Part shown: positions 1 to 12,900 of the stretch, in pieces
Layout: each line of letters starts with the position of its first letter
How positions within the stretch are numbered: position 1 is the first letter of the stretch
Notes under the pieces: generated by a model
The model's database searches: none
What the model saw: only the letters and a program-made list of their open reading frames with translations
Told to the model about the DNA's origin: nothing
DNA from: Xestospongia bergquistia
Lineage: Eukaryota > Porifera > Demospongiae > Haplosclerida > Petrosiidae
Direction: 5' to 3'
DNA length: 64,000 bases
NCBI GenBank assembly: GCA_963965975.1
Contig: OZ014419.1
Span: 6,466,150-6,530,149, forward strand
Translations under genes and position numbers: made by a program

Positions 1-2854
1 CAACTGATTACGAAAGAAATCCGTAAACACAGTAAAAGTAAGAAATGGATGAATGGATGGGAATGTGGTCAGATGGATCAATTGATCATTGGCAGGTATA
101 GTCATATTAAATTAGTGATAGGAATGTCAGACAGAAATATTAAAGAATGAACACCAATTTTCTGGTTGAGTAAATATACATTGGAACAGTCAAACATTCT
201 AGTAGTCATAAATATTTTACAGGTGGAAGTATAATTTAATTGAAACTTTCAGTAAGCTTAAATTTTGTCTGTAATAGGCAGAATATTGAACCTGTTGATT
301 AAGTAATACATTTCCTATATTTAGTAGACACAACTAACACTATTATTCTTTCCTTTCTGGTCATTCGTGGAATGATGAGTACATGTTTGTCAACAGATTC
401 AATAATCTATCTAGCACTACAAAGACAGTTAGAATGCTTAGTAACTATAGCAACAACAATACTAGTGCTAAACTTGTAGGAAACCCTAATTAATTTTGAT
501 GGAGACATCTAGTATTTTCTGGTAATCTATTTTAAATTGTAAGTCATACATAGGTATTTCTGCATTAAGTATATCTTTAGTTGTTTGTATTAACTTTACA
601 GATTTTAGCAAAATGTCATAGTAAAATCACTAAAAATTTTGTATGTGCTAAAATTTAATTTCACACATCACAATACATTGAAAATGGTTATGATCCTGAA
701 AGATTTAATACATGCTAAATCAGAATGTTTTAAAATCATTACATTTAATTGATGCAGTTGTGACCTGATTTGTAATAAGGGAGTACTTCTGTTTGTGACC
801 TGATTTGTAATAAGGGAGTACTTCTGTTTGTGACCTGATTTGCAATAAGGGAGTACTTCTGTTTGTGACATGATTTGTAAAAAGAGGGACTATTGTTAAA
901 ACACCACAAAAACAGTTTTTTAAACATATAGTTACCATGAATAATTGTGCATATATAGCAAGTATATATTGTACTGTATAAATTGTTTTTGAGATCAGTG
1001 GTCCTTTTTTACAAATCAGGTCACAAATGTTTTGTCAGAAGTGGTCCCTTATTGCAAATCAGGTCACAATTATTGATAACATCAATGTAAGGTCATTTTA
1101 AAGTTATGTGGTAAGTGGTAATATTAAATAGCTTCTTTTAAAGCCTGCAATCTGACTTTTGGGACATATATTATTAAACACACAGCTATATATGGTAATA
1201 ACAAGAATTACATCAAATTCTCCGTACACTGTAAATCAGGCTTTACTGCATTTTTAACACTGGCATCATTGTTGCTATAGTTACTAAATAACAGTATTCA
1301 TTCAGTCATTTAGTAGTAATTCAATAGCTCTTTATATCAATACATTAATTTCAACTTGATTTTCCAAGGATATGACAATTTATTAACAAAGATGAGTCAT
1401 AGATTCTTTGTTGGTATGACGTAACAATAGTAGATGTGTAACAATCGTGGGTACATACAATACTACAATGAAATAGTAAACCACAAAAGAAGAATAGTGA
1501 AATTCAATAGGAATTAAATATCAATTATATAGATAGATAGATAGACAAATGTAGACATAATACTCTAGTTTATTGTTATGAATGTTGAATGATAACATTT
1601 GTGGCAGTCCCACACTCTCACTGGCAGACTCATCACCAGTGAACTGTTACTAAATCTAATACACGATAAAAGTACTTTTATAATAGTTATATAACATGTT
1701 AGTTATTTACTTATAATAAATATATATTTTATATGTATACATAACTGCACTGTATATATAGAGAGAATATATTAGAAGTCTGTTTATATAATAACTATTT
1801 TTGGCATGTTTTATGGGCTAATAGTCACGTTATTTATCGCACCATATTTAAGATTCCTTTGTGTGACTACTACAAACTATTAATAAGTAAAACAAACTAT
1901 TAATCCATAAAATAACAACATTACTATTGTAACATTAATTAAGCATGGCAAAAATGCACTCCAATCATGCACATTGTGTGTAGGCATATTACACACAATA
2001 CTGTTAGAGGATAATTTTGACATGCTAACGTTAACCAACTCAATGAAGCAGTAATTTAATCACATATTGATGATATTTGTCACCTTATACTGATAAAGGT
2101 GTGTTCAGTCAATTAGCCTCTGGAACTAAAACAAATCAATCCTTAGTTCTATTATTGTTAATACACAAATAGTTTGTATACTGTTCTATATATATATAGC
2201 TCTGTATTCAAGTGTTACAATAGTACCTTATATATTAGGTATATTGCATTGAGATATGTAGTGTTTGTAATAATATATATATATTGTTTGGCTTCTATTT
2301 GTTATTGGGAGGTATACTTCAAAGAAACTTTTATGGGACAAATATGTATTATTACAAGAAAGAAGCTTATTGAACTTTGTTGTCAAAGAGATCGGTGGAA
2401 TGAATAACTATTTCTATGGCAATAGTATAGTAGTGTTCCAAATAGCATCATTACAATAATTCTTTTTTTTGTCTGGCATGTTCCTCTAAGACTGTTTTGG
2501 TTATGTAGTATGTATGTATATATATAATACACACACACACACACATATATATATAACAAGTTATGTTTTATTTCATCATGAAGTTTTTACCTTTACCATT
2601 AATTGGGTGTGAGTAATTGAAGGTTCTGAGTGACTATAGTAACATTGAAGATGTTGAAACAATCTTTTTGTGGTATATACTTGTTTCATTACAAATTGGT
2701 TTGAGTAAAATATTAGGAATAGCATTTTTTCACTAGTGATCTCTACAGACATCAGTTGAACCAGTTGAACTTGACATCATTTGTCATCTGTTGGTATGCT
2801 TTGAAAATTAGCTAACATTTTGTTAACATGTCATAGGAGACATATCTTCTTAGA
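1..2854. other. intergenic, repeat-rich, no convincing gene
   Basis: AT-rich sequence with no long open frame on either strand. It contains the tandem and inverted repeat at about 760-1070, a short GATA microsatellite near 1530 and a TA/CA microsatellite near 2510-2555. Short open frames here are repeat-encoded or chance. An upstream exon of the gene ending at 3885 could lie at the right end of this stretch but I cannot place it. Confidence 0.5.
760..1070. repeat. 35-base tandem repeat with inverted copies (palindromic element)
   Basis: A unit of about 35 bases beginning GTGACCTGATTTG and containing TAAGGGAGTACTTCTG is repeated in tandem about three times at 768-871. Reverse-complement copies containing CAAATCAGGTCACAA lie at about 1010-1067. 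The two arms flank about 110 bases of unique sequence, so the whole resembles a foldback or MITE-like element rather than a simple satellite. Confidence 0.6.
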
Positions 2855-3885
2855 TCATACCGGAATATGAAGTACTATTACGACAACTATGTCCTGTCAC
2901 TAAATGTGTAGAAATTAATCATGAGAGTACAGAAATAGAAAAAGTACTAGTACCATTAGAAGCTAGTACAAAACCATTAAGTGCATCTGTAGAACAAAAG
3001 GATGTGATATTAAGTTTGTCTGTAGAGAGGATATAGTGGGTTTTCTCTTATTTTTCAAAAATATAATTGTTTGGTTTATAATTGTGAGTTTTACAAAGTT
3101 GCTATTGTTTTCTATTTCATTCACTATATTGTACTTACTGTTGAGTTTACCACATTCACTGAATATCAAAGGAGGAATATTGTCACTTCTTATGTAACTA
3201 GATTGGACTTTGTTTACCAGTACAGTGATATCAGGTTTATTTATGATATTGTTATTGATGTAGAAATAGTTTATATTTCAATTAAAATGTTAGCATTAAT
3301 TAATTAATAAACTACTTTAACTGTTTAGTTTATTAATATTTAACTCTTAAGATGTTCCACTCCAGACATTTGGTCTAGCCAATGTCTTGACTCTCACACT
3401 GTACTAAGTATATTCATGATACATCCACCTTAATTACTATCACACCAAAGGCATGACTAAAGCAGCTGTTACTTGGGTCATATTTCATCAGTACATCCCC
3501 ACAAGGACACAAGTCATGTCATGGAATATCAAATGTTCTTTTAAGTTAATTATAAATGCGGTTTGTTCATTTACAAGGGAATAATGAGTTAATAAGTGTA
3601 TAGTATGTGGATGATGAAAGTGATGTTATATATCTCTCTCTTTCTCACACAGACTATGATCCCATTTTTCAACATCTGGACAACATTCAAGGAACTGCTG
3701 ATACCAAACGAGCCTTCATAAATGATGTCATCAAAGAAGCTGAACGATTTCGTAAAAAGCAACTGATACAACTCTTGGAGGACTGGACACTTAAATTGGG
3801 TCCAACAAAGACAGGAAATTCAGACAAATCTCGTAGTGGTACTTCCACTAATATTAAAACTAAACTATCATCCACCAATAGATAG
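2855..3885 (+). CDS. unrecognised protein, last two exons (partial)
   Basis: The terminal exon begins after the acceptor TTTCTCACACAG near 3650 and ends with TAG at 3885. It encodes a charged helical stretch (YDPIFQHLDNIQG then KEAERFRKKQLIQLLEDW) and a Ser/Thr/Lys-rich tail. An earlier exon probably starts after ATCTTCTTAG near 2854 and encodes IPEYEVLLRQLCPV and following residues. A weak GTTTGT donor near 3020 would join the two in frame (phase 1). I do not recognise the family. The 5' end is not identified, so the gene is partial here. An AATAAA-type signal lies near 3944. Exon joining is inference; the last exon is the better supported part. Confidence 0.45.
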
Positions 3886-5250
3886 CATATATTAACAATA
3901 GGTACTAAAACAAAACTATAATAATAATATTTATTGATTTTTACAATAAAAATAATAATATTTTTTGAATAATTGTATGAATTTGCAAAATGCTTATTAT
4001 AGTTTATTTGTTTTATTTGTGTCTAACACAAAACTTTGATAGCTATTTTGCAAAATAAAATTGTTTCTAAAAATATCCACTTTGCAATGCAGACACTTCA
4101 TAGTTGGTTGTTCAATCCGTACTCTTTAAATATGGGATTAGACAAATGACTGTTACAATCTATACAGAATGTAAAATCACAACACACTAATTACTCATAC
4201 TAATGCGTACTAATGATTTGTTTGTTTTAGAACATTTTAAATGAGGAAGTACTCTAATTATACTATTCTCTTCTTTGAGAGGAACCAAATCACTATATTG
4301 ACTTTGTCCTACTAAATTTGTTCACTGCTAAAATAGAAAACAGTTGTCTGACAGAGCTATACTAGACTAACAAGAACCACTGCTATAACACAAATATACA
4401 TATGTGTAATGATCAATACATACCTTAGAGCAACGTATGGAGTGAGTGTCTTGATGTGCCTGTAGGTCTGGGTTCCAGTTATTGTCATTATATGATATCA
4501 TCCATTGATATGGTGCACTAAACTAACACATTTGTATATGTCTATATAACTTAGAGCATGGCAACAGTAAGTGTTAATGTCTGTAACCTGTGAGGTCAGT
4601 GAAATAAATAGTTCCAGGTCAATGTCACACCAATACTTCTTAGAATCATTGACAGTTAAGTGGCAGACAGTTTGATCTTATTATAATATAACCTCAATAA
4701 GTTCAATTCAATTATAAACTGTTAAAGAGTACTTTGACGTAAACTCTAATGATATCAAATACGAACTATTTGACGTCATATTAAACTACCACTTCATTCA
4801 TTATTCAGACAATGACAATAAAAATAGAACCCATTGTTAGTCATTGCAATCACTATTTCAATTATTCAATCGTATGTCAAATTTGTCATCATTTAATGTA
4901 AGGCTTCCCCACTAATTCCATTAAACTTGTTTTGCCAACTGGTTTCAGTCACTAATCCCATTCCTATATCATTAACTACCATGAGTAATGTTGCCCACAC
5001 ATATAATATAATGTGACACATAGCTTTGGTATTTGTGTAAACTGTTTAGTGATAATCAATTTTGACTATAAAATCACAAGCCCTACTTCCACTAGATAGA
5101 GAAGCTTCCAGGTGGAGTCTAAGTCTCTGTTCAGTGCAACAGCTCTTACATCAAGTTCTAAGTGTGACCAGATCTACTACATTAAAAGTGAGTTGGTGCT
5201 CTTGCAATGTTTAATAAAATGCCTGCAAACTAAAGGGCACTTGTATGTCT
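3886..5250. other. intergenic, nothing recognised
   Basis: About 1.4 kb of AT-rich DNA without a convincing open frame. It probably holds the 3' UTR of the gene ending at 3885 and the promoter or 5' exons of the MACPF-like gene. Confidence 0.5.
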
Positions 5251-5372
5251 CTAGTATATTTCTATAATACAGTCTGAATGATGTCTTTTCTCATGTAGGT
5301 ACTTCTTTATCTCTACTTGTGACGTGAGTGTTTGGTATTTCAATAGTTTCTTGCACATTAAAGCAAAGAAAG

Positions 5373-6731
5373 ATGCTTCTACGAAGATCAAGAAAGAAGA
5401 AGCAAAAGAAGGCCTTAGAGGCACAGCAAGCTGCAATGGCAGCCATGCAGGGTGTACCAACTTATCCCTATCCAAGGCCTCCTTCTGCTATGTCAGTACC
5501 AGCAATGTTACATGATCAAAATGATGAAGGAGAGCCACTTGACCAATCTGGCAGTGATGATATGGAAATGATGGAGTCTTTATCGCTAACAGGGGAAGTT
5601 GGATACACACAACAAAAGACAGATATTGTCTCGCCACAAATAATCCCCCATCAGTCCATACCACTCACTCATCCATCGACAGCCCCGCCCCTCGTTCCTG
5701 TGTTTTCTCAACCGGTTCCAATACCAGCAACTACAAGTACCAGTTATAAACTCCCTCCAAGTGATCATATTCTAAAGAGGATCCAATCACAGCCAGCACA
5801 ACTTGCTCAATTGCAAATGTTTCCTCAACCAGTTCCAATGGCTAATACTACAACCATCCCAGAGTACACAACAACACAGCCTTCCATCAAAGAGACTGTT
5901 CCTGTAACAACATATAATACTTTGCCTCGTGGATTTAAAACTAATAATGTTTCGGGCTCAAAAAAATCTCATCATTCCCAACCTAAAATTGATCCTGCAA
6001 AAGCAGAGCTTATTAAAACTGCAGTTTACTTAGGGCTCGGAAGAGGCATTGATGCAACTAAAAAGAACCCGTGGGCCAACAAGACATCATTCCAAGTGAG
6101 GAGGGTACACAATAGTGTTGTAGAAACCAATGAAGGTGGAACATTAGAGACCTATGATCATGAAATACTGAGCATTGCTAGCTTGGATGAACAGTTCCAA
6201 GCCTCTTTGAACCCACCAGAGTGTCCAATCAACATCCATGTTGAAGCAGACATTAATCGATGTGTTAATGCTTCACGTTATACTATTGGTAAAAGAGTTT
6301 TAACTCGTACAATTGGTTTCCAAACAGACATCGAGGAGAAGTACACTGATGGAGAAAGCCATCGCAATGGAAAGGAGACACATCTTGTTCCACGAGATCC
6401 AACAGAAATTGTTTACAATTCTCAAAACAGTTCCCTAACATTTGAAGAAAGATTGTATCATTGGATGTTGCAGAGAATTGCACATAAATGCGCTCTGATT
6501 GGCCAAAGAATTGATATTCGCAACGATGAAAATTATGCTGATCAACTAACGAAGCTTTTGCATTCAAACAAGACCTTAACTCGAGTCGACGAAGAAATCA
6601 AAGCTGGTTGTCGTGAAATCGTTCAATCTTTGCGTATTACGCATTATGTGACGAGCATTCGCCTCGGCGCCGCCGAATATCGGGTTATGAGCGAAGGTGA
6701 ATACCACAAACAGCTGGCTTTAGGTGGGGCA
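5373..6731 (+). CDS. MACPF-like (perforin-fold) protein, truncated by assembly gap
   Basis: An uninterrupted frame runs into the N gap without a stop. I use the methionine at 5373 (MLLRRSRKKKQKK); an in-frame ATG at 5328 and upstream exons are possible because an acceptor-like CATGTAG lies near 5299. Residues 1-30 are strongly basic, then about 180 residues are Pro/Thr/Gln-rich and probably disordered. The rest contains GRGIDATKKNPW, an EGG near the start of the fold, FEERLYHWMLQRIAHK, and near the gap THYVTSIRLGAAEYRVM. The last segment resembles the [FY]GTH[FY] signature and following LGG of MACPF domains, so I infer a membrane-attack/perforin-fold protein, with the second half of the domain hidden in the gap. 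There is no obvious signal peptide, which is odd for a secreted pore former. The last 150 bases are unusually CpG-rich. Confidence 0.5.
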
Positions 6732-6931
6732 NNNNNNNNNNNNNNNNNNNNNNNNNNNNNNNNNNNNNNNNNNNNNNNNNNNNNNNNNNNNNNNNNNNNN
6801 NNNNNNNNNNNNNNNNNNNNNNNNNNNNNNNNNNNNNNNNNNNNNNNNNNNNNNNNNNNNNNNNNNNNNNNNNNNNNNNNNNNNNNNNNNNNNNNNNNNN
6901 NNNNNNNNNNNNNNNNNNNNNNNNNNNNNNN
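6732..6931. other. assembly gap (200 N)
   Basis: Two hundred consecutive N. The plus-strand MACPF-like frame enters from the left and a minus-strand GCP3 exon enters from the right, and neither is finished. The true missing length must be far more than 200 bases, or the two sides are misjoined. Confidence 0.95.
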
Positions 6932-9900
6932 CAGTATGATCATGACAACGTTGACGAAGAAAGTTAATAGACTTACCGACAGTCAAAACCTACAAACACA
7001 CACAATACATTAAAAGTACACAATACCAGCTGACCTTTTTAGCTAGTTCTTCGGTAATGAACTTTGGCAACATATTTGCTCTTATATAATACTTTCCATG
7101 CCACAACTTCTCTTCAGGTGCTCTAACATCAGCAGCAATGAAAAACTAGACAATAGTAAAAGACAGAGACGCAAATACATGAAACACACAGACAGGCTGA
7201 CAGACAAACAGACAGACACTGACTGACAGACAGACAAATACCTCATTATATTGGTCTTGTAGTTGTCCTTCAAATATCCAGGCATTAAGTAAAGTGTTAA
7301 TAGGTCGATATACCTGTATAATGGGCAAATATAGTATATATATGTAATAGTTGACAGACCTGGTTTAGTATATGTTTTACTAGACCCTTTACTTCTGGAT
7401 CTCCATGTTGAGCATATTTATATAGTGTAGATACTAGAGCACCACCTTTGAGACCTAAATAACAAGAAATCTTTATAGAAAATAAATAAAATGCATTTAC
7501 CTTTACAACCATCAACTAGAATAGCTAATGTTTTAAGTTTCTCTAGAGGTTCTCTTGTCCATACTACTAGTCTACGTAATGTAAGACTATCAGGTCCTTG
7601 ACCTTGATCGTAGTCAGAAGATAACTATAAATAAGATACTATGTAGTGTCACTGGAATTACAATAGAATCTCTCTATAGTGGACAGTTAGAAAATGTTCT
7701 TAGCATAGAGGTGAAGTAAAGAATGCTATAAAATATGAACTATCCCTCTTACTAAGATATTCCATTACACATATACTACTAACCTGTGCTTCAAGAACAG
7801 CCACAAGACGATAATATTCTGTTAATTCAAGAGAGAGAGCTGCCACAAAACTCTATAGAACAGATGAAATAAACACCTTAAGTCACTCAATATAATGCTG
7901 ACTTGTACTACTAGCCCTAGAGATGGATCCTGTTTCTTGGTCTCTATATATCCACTGACTTTACGATAAAGCCAACCTAATTCAGCCAGTTTGTGACAAT
8001 GTTCAATTACAGAAGGATGAGCGACAACCTATACATAAATACTACATAATAACATGTCAAGTACCTACTATATTTTTATCCATCTGTCTGTCTATCTAAT
8101 TGCCTACCTCCTCAATAATTCTAAATCCATCAGCACTTCTTTTCATAGTGATATATTTACCATCAATGCCTTGAAACACATACAAGAGGTCTTGTATTAG
8201 ACAATGTTCTGGTAACAATGGCTCACTCTCCTCCAATGGACCACCTAAAGATTAAGTACTTATCTAAGAACTAAATCTAGAAGTAATGTAGTATTAGTAT
8301 ATTAGTAATACATACAATTACAATAATTGTGATCACTATAAAATGCACTATTAGATTTGATAACAATAGGGGTAGATGTTATTAGCAATATTATTGTTGA
8401 TAGTTAATTAATATTTGATGCAAGTTATTATGTTAGTTAATAACTTCCACCACAAAAAAGGGAGGGGCTAGATGGCAACATTGAGGATAGTTATTAACTG
8501 GTTATTATTATACTAATAACTCCACCCACATTCTACTAATATAGTAAAATGTCACAAGTACATTGATAATGACCAAAGAGTCAGAAATGATGTATTATAA
8601 ACTCTTGATAGTTACCATTATGCATCTTTATATCATGAAAATCACATTTTCACAATATTATCATAACTAACCACTAGACCTTCCTAACACAGCATAAAAT
8701 ATTATACCAATAATTTTAATAATTAATATTATTAAAGCTCTGAGAATTGTCATATCCAAAACAATATATAAATATTAATTAATTAAAATTATAATTCAAT
8801 AACAATTAATACACTCAATATGATTATATAACTACATAGGAGATGGCAACCATTAATGCTAGAAGGATATTCAGAATTATACCAGGAATAAAGTCAAGGT
8901 CAGCAACAATAGCTGTATAAATTATTAGGTTAATTTGTGGGTGTGGCTAAACAATATTGTTACATAACCACAGATAATCATAACTTTATGAAAGCATGAC
9001 CAGAGACATATATGTACAAGCATCAAACATTAAACAGGAAGGGCTGTGTAGATAAAAGTCTGCTAGCCCTGAACTCTGGCCATTACTAAGTCACATTGTT
9101 TTGTTGTTCTAGAAGATTGCTGACAATGGGAAATACTGGCTCTTCATATACTATTCCAAACTCCTCCCCCTGGTTCATGCATGGTCTAGACTCTCCAGCA
9201 TTTGAGACAATTTCTGAGAAAAATGGGTATGAAATACGTAAATATCAGCCTTCAAACTGGATTGGGACTCAAGTCAAATCAGTAAGTTGTAAAGAAGCAA
9301 CAGACAAAGGGTTTCGTTATCTTTTCAATTATATCAAAGGGGAAAATGAAGCTAGTCAAAAAATACCCATGACAGCTCCAGTAGCTGTTAAAGTAGAGCC
9401 AAGCCAAGGTCCAGCCTGTGAGAGCACCTTCACTACTCATTTCTATGTACCAGTAGAGTTTCAAGCTGATGCTCCAGCCCCTACAAATCCCGATGTATCA
9501 TTTTATGAATATCCAGAGTTCACAGTCTATGTTATATCATATAGTGGTTTTACCAGTGATGATAAACTCTTACAACATGCTACACAATTGGGTACTCTAT
9601 TAGATAGAGATGGAGTGGATTACGTCAAAGAGTATTACTTTTTTTGTGGATATGACCCTCCTTACAGACTGTTTAATCGCCATAACGAAGTATGGTTTGT
9701 AGCCAAAAATGAACATGCTAACTAACACTACTAGCTAATATTATCCTCATTATGTCATAATTACATCATTAACCTGTAACATAAAAATTATGATAGATTC
9801 AATTATTGAATGAGTAGAACTTATTTTATATATTTCTATTATTATAAAGTATTGACAATGAATATTAATTAATGCACACATAATAGTTAAAAGGGCTGAC

Positions 9901-12900
9901 CTGTCATATCATAACACATGAATACTACTAATTATAATTACACCCACACTTGGTAAGGGCTACAGGCTCAGTTGGATAGAAGAATAAAATGGGCAATACT
10001 GAATCAGCTACTGATCCTGACGCTCCTCCTTGGTTCACACATGGACTAGTTTCACCTCCTTTTACAACTATCGCTGACAAAGAAGGATATCAAATACGAA
10101 AATATCAACCATCAAAGTGGGTTGGGACTGAGGTCAAGTCAAGAAGCTGTAAAGATGCATCTACCACATCATTTTGGCGCCTTTTTAAATACATATCTGG
10201 AGAGAATGCAACTAAACAGAAGATTCCAATGACAACACCAGTATCAGTAAAAGTACCAAGACAAGATGGAGAACGTACATTTACTACTCATTTCTATATA
10301 CCAGTAGAGTTTCAAGCTGATACTCCAGCCCCTACAAATCCTGATGTATCATTTTATGAATATCCAGAGTTCACAGTCTATGTTATATCATATAGTGGTT
10401 TTACCAGTGATGATAAACTCTTACAACATGCTACACAGTTGGGTACTCTATTAGATAGAGATGGAGTGGATTATGTCAAAGAGTATTACTTTTATTGTGG
10501 ATATGACCCTCCTTATAGACTGTTTAATCGCCATAACGAAGTGTGGTTCATAGGAGTACCTACACAAGCAACTGAAAGCACAGAGAATTATGCAAGTGAG
10601 AATGAGGGAGACAAAAATAAGGCAGAGGAGACTGGAACAGCTGAAGGAACCATTTCAAATGAGATTGAGTCAAGCAAGACAGAGACAGCTGATACTAAGA
10701 CAGAGCCAAATGACACCGAGACAACTGAAGGAGCTAGTATAGCAGCTGACACTAAGAATACTGAAGGTACTAAAACAAACAAAATAGAGACGGATGAAAA
10801 AGCCAAAACTGAAAATAGTGACTGACTGAGTTAGTACTTTGTATAATGTGTGTGTTAATAAAAGAAAAAATTATTAACAAATATGATATTTAAATTGATA
10901 AAAAGATTTAATTAAAACATAACTCAACATTTATATCATTATGTAATATTTCATGTACAACATGTATTACAATAAACATAAATTGTGAATAATGCTAGCA
11001 TTATCAGTATGATGTCTTATTATGTCACCAGTAGAGTACTCATGAATGATCTGTTCTTTGTCCATATGATTTAGAACTAATATGTACCAACAGAATTATA
11101 GTTGTAACTGAAATCATGAGCACTGCTAACATATATTAGGTTACTTCTTGTAGTTGGAATATTAATAATAATTATACAGAATTTATATCACCAATCACTG
11201 CTATAATCTTTGCCTAACTATTATAGCAGACTTTTCTACAGCTGGCATATATCTACTCTAAATTACGTAACTATACAAATAACAGATCACACACATGTAC
11301 TCTACTGATGACATAATACGACATCATACAGATAATACTAACAATAGTCACAATACTATGAATATTGTAGTATATGAAATATTACATAATAACCAGGATA
11401 TTGATTAGCTTAGCAGCTGAATTATTACATAACAACAAATAACATTAAGCTCTCTAACTTGTGCCTACCAGAAAAGGACAAAAAGTATAAAAGCAGATCA
11501 AAAAGCATTCATTGATATCTACTAAGACCAAACTCAAGTAACAATGCGAGCCATCAAGTGTATTGCTGTCCTCTTTCTCCTCATCTCTCTCTCAAAGGCA
11601 GCCTCCCTACGAGTAAAAGATGAGCCTGCCTTTTGTCATGATTTGGACTGTCCCAAGTATCAAGTGGTAGCAAGAAAAGATGCCTATGAAACACGTAAAT
11701 ATGACCCATCTAAATGGGTTGGCACCACAATACCCTCCATGAACTACACCTACGCAGTAAAAAAAGGATTCGAGCGACTCTTCCAGTATATTGAAGGACA
11801 GAATCAAGACAAAATTAAAATACCCATGGCTTCTCCAGTTGCTACAAAAATTGTACCAGGACAAGGTCCAGCGTGTGACTCTAATTTCACTGTGCTTTTC
11901 TTTGTTCCATTTGCGTATCAACATAATACATCTATACCCACAAATCCAGAGTTAGCAATTGTCAATTTACCAGCCATTACCGTCTATGTTGCTCAATTTG
12001 GAGGATATGAAACTGAGGATAAACTATTGGAATATACAACCAAATTAGCTACTGCTTTGGACAATGATAAAATGTCATACGTGAAAGATTACTACTTCAC
12101 AGCTGGATATGACCCGCCTTATAGATTTGTAGATCGACACAATGAGGTGTGGTTTCTAGCTGATTAGACTAAACACTTTGAGAACTATTCTTAATTTTAA
12201 ATTTTGTAATTTGTTACTTTGCTGCATTATGTACTTGATTGAAAAAAAAATATATTAAAAGGACATTTCTATAAAGGCATAAAGCAATCAAATATTACCA
12301 GAAACAATAACCCATAATCCTAACAATATATAAACTATATAATATATGAGATATATAATTAACTAACTACCTCATGATATACCTTATAATATTTAAAATC
12401 CATTCTCTATTGAATGGATTACAAATCCAAGCATCTTTTAAAACTGAAATGTTTATTTCGTGATCACTTCCTATCCACCATGTTTAATAATTACAAGACA
12501 CTTCGCGGAAGTTAAATCCAAGCAAAAAGCATTCATAATATTTTATCACATATATCTAACCTTGTCTCATTGGTTTCAAACCATCTCTGGGTGTGGTTAA
12601 ATGTGATGAAGAGGCATGGCCTTTAGCTAGGCTAACATCACTATTAGAACAATAGGTTCTGTCACTAGTTTAATTAATTAATTAGAGATTAAATTACCTC
12701 ATATTGACACTTGGATCTCGTAATGTTGATTCATTAGATCTCCAACTACTAATACCACTAGTACCAGTTAAACTTTGAGGAGTTGAGGAACGATGAGAGA
12801 CAAAAGGCTGACTTGAAGTTCCCTTGTCTAATAGGAGAGAGGGAGGGAGATAGAGGGAAGGAGATGGAGAGGGAGGAAGGGTGATGCAATTAATATTCAT

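Noticed and set aside
6932..6968. Apparent C-terminus of the MACPF-like gene right of the gap (QYDHDNVDEES then stop)
   Set aside because: It is the antisense of the GCP3 exon encoding GKSINFLRQRCHDHT, which is strongly conserved; the plus-strand reading is a shadow.
9279..9464. Minus-strand ORFs under the SOUL genes (also 10588-10806 and 11607-11924)
   Set aside because: They mirror highly conserved plus-strand coding sequence and have no family features of their own.
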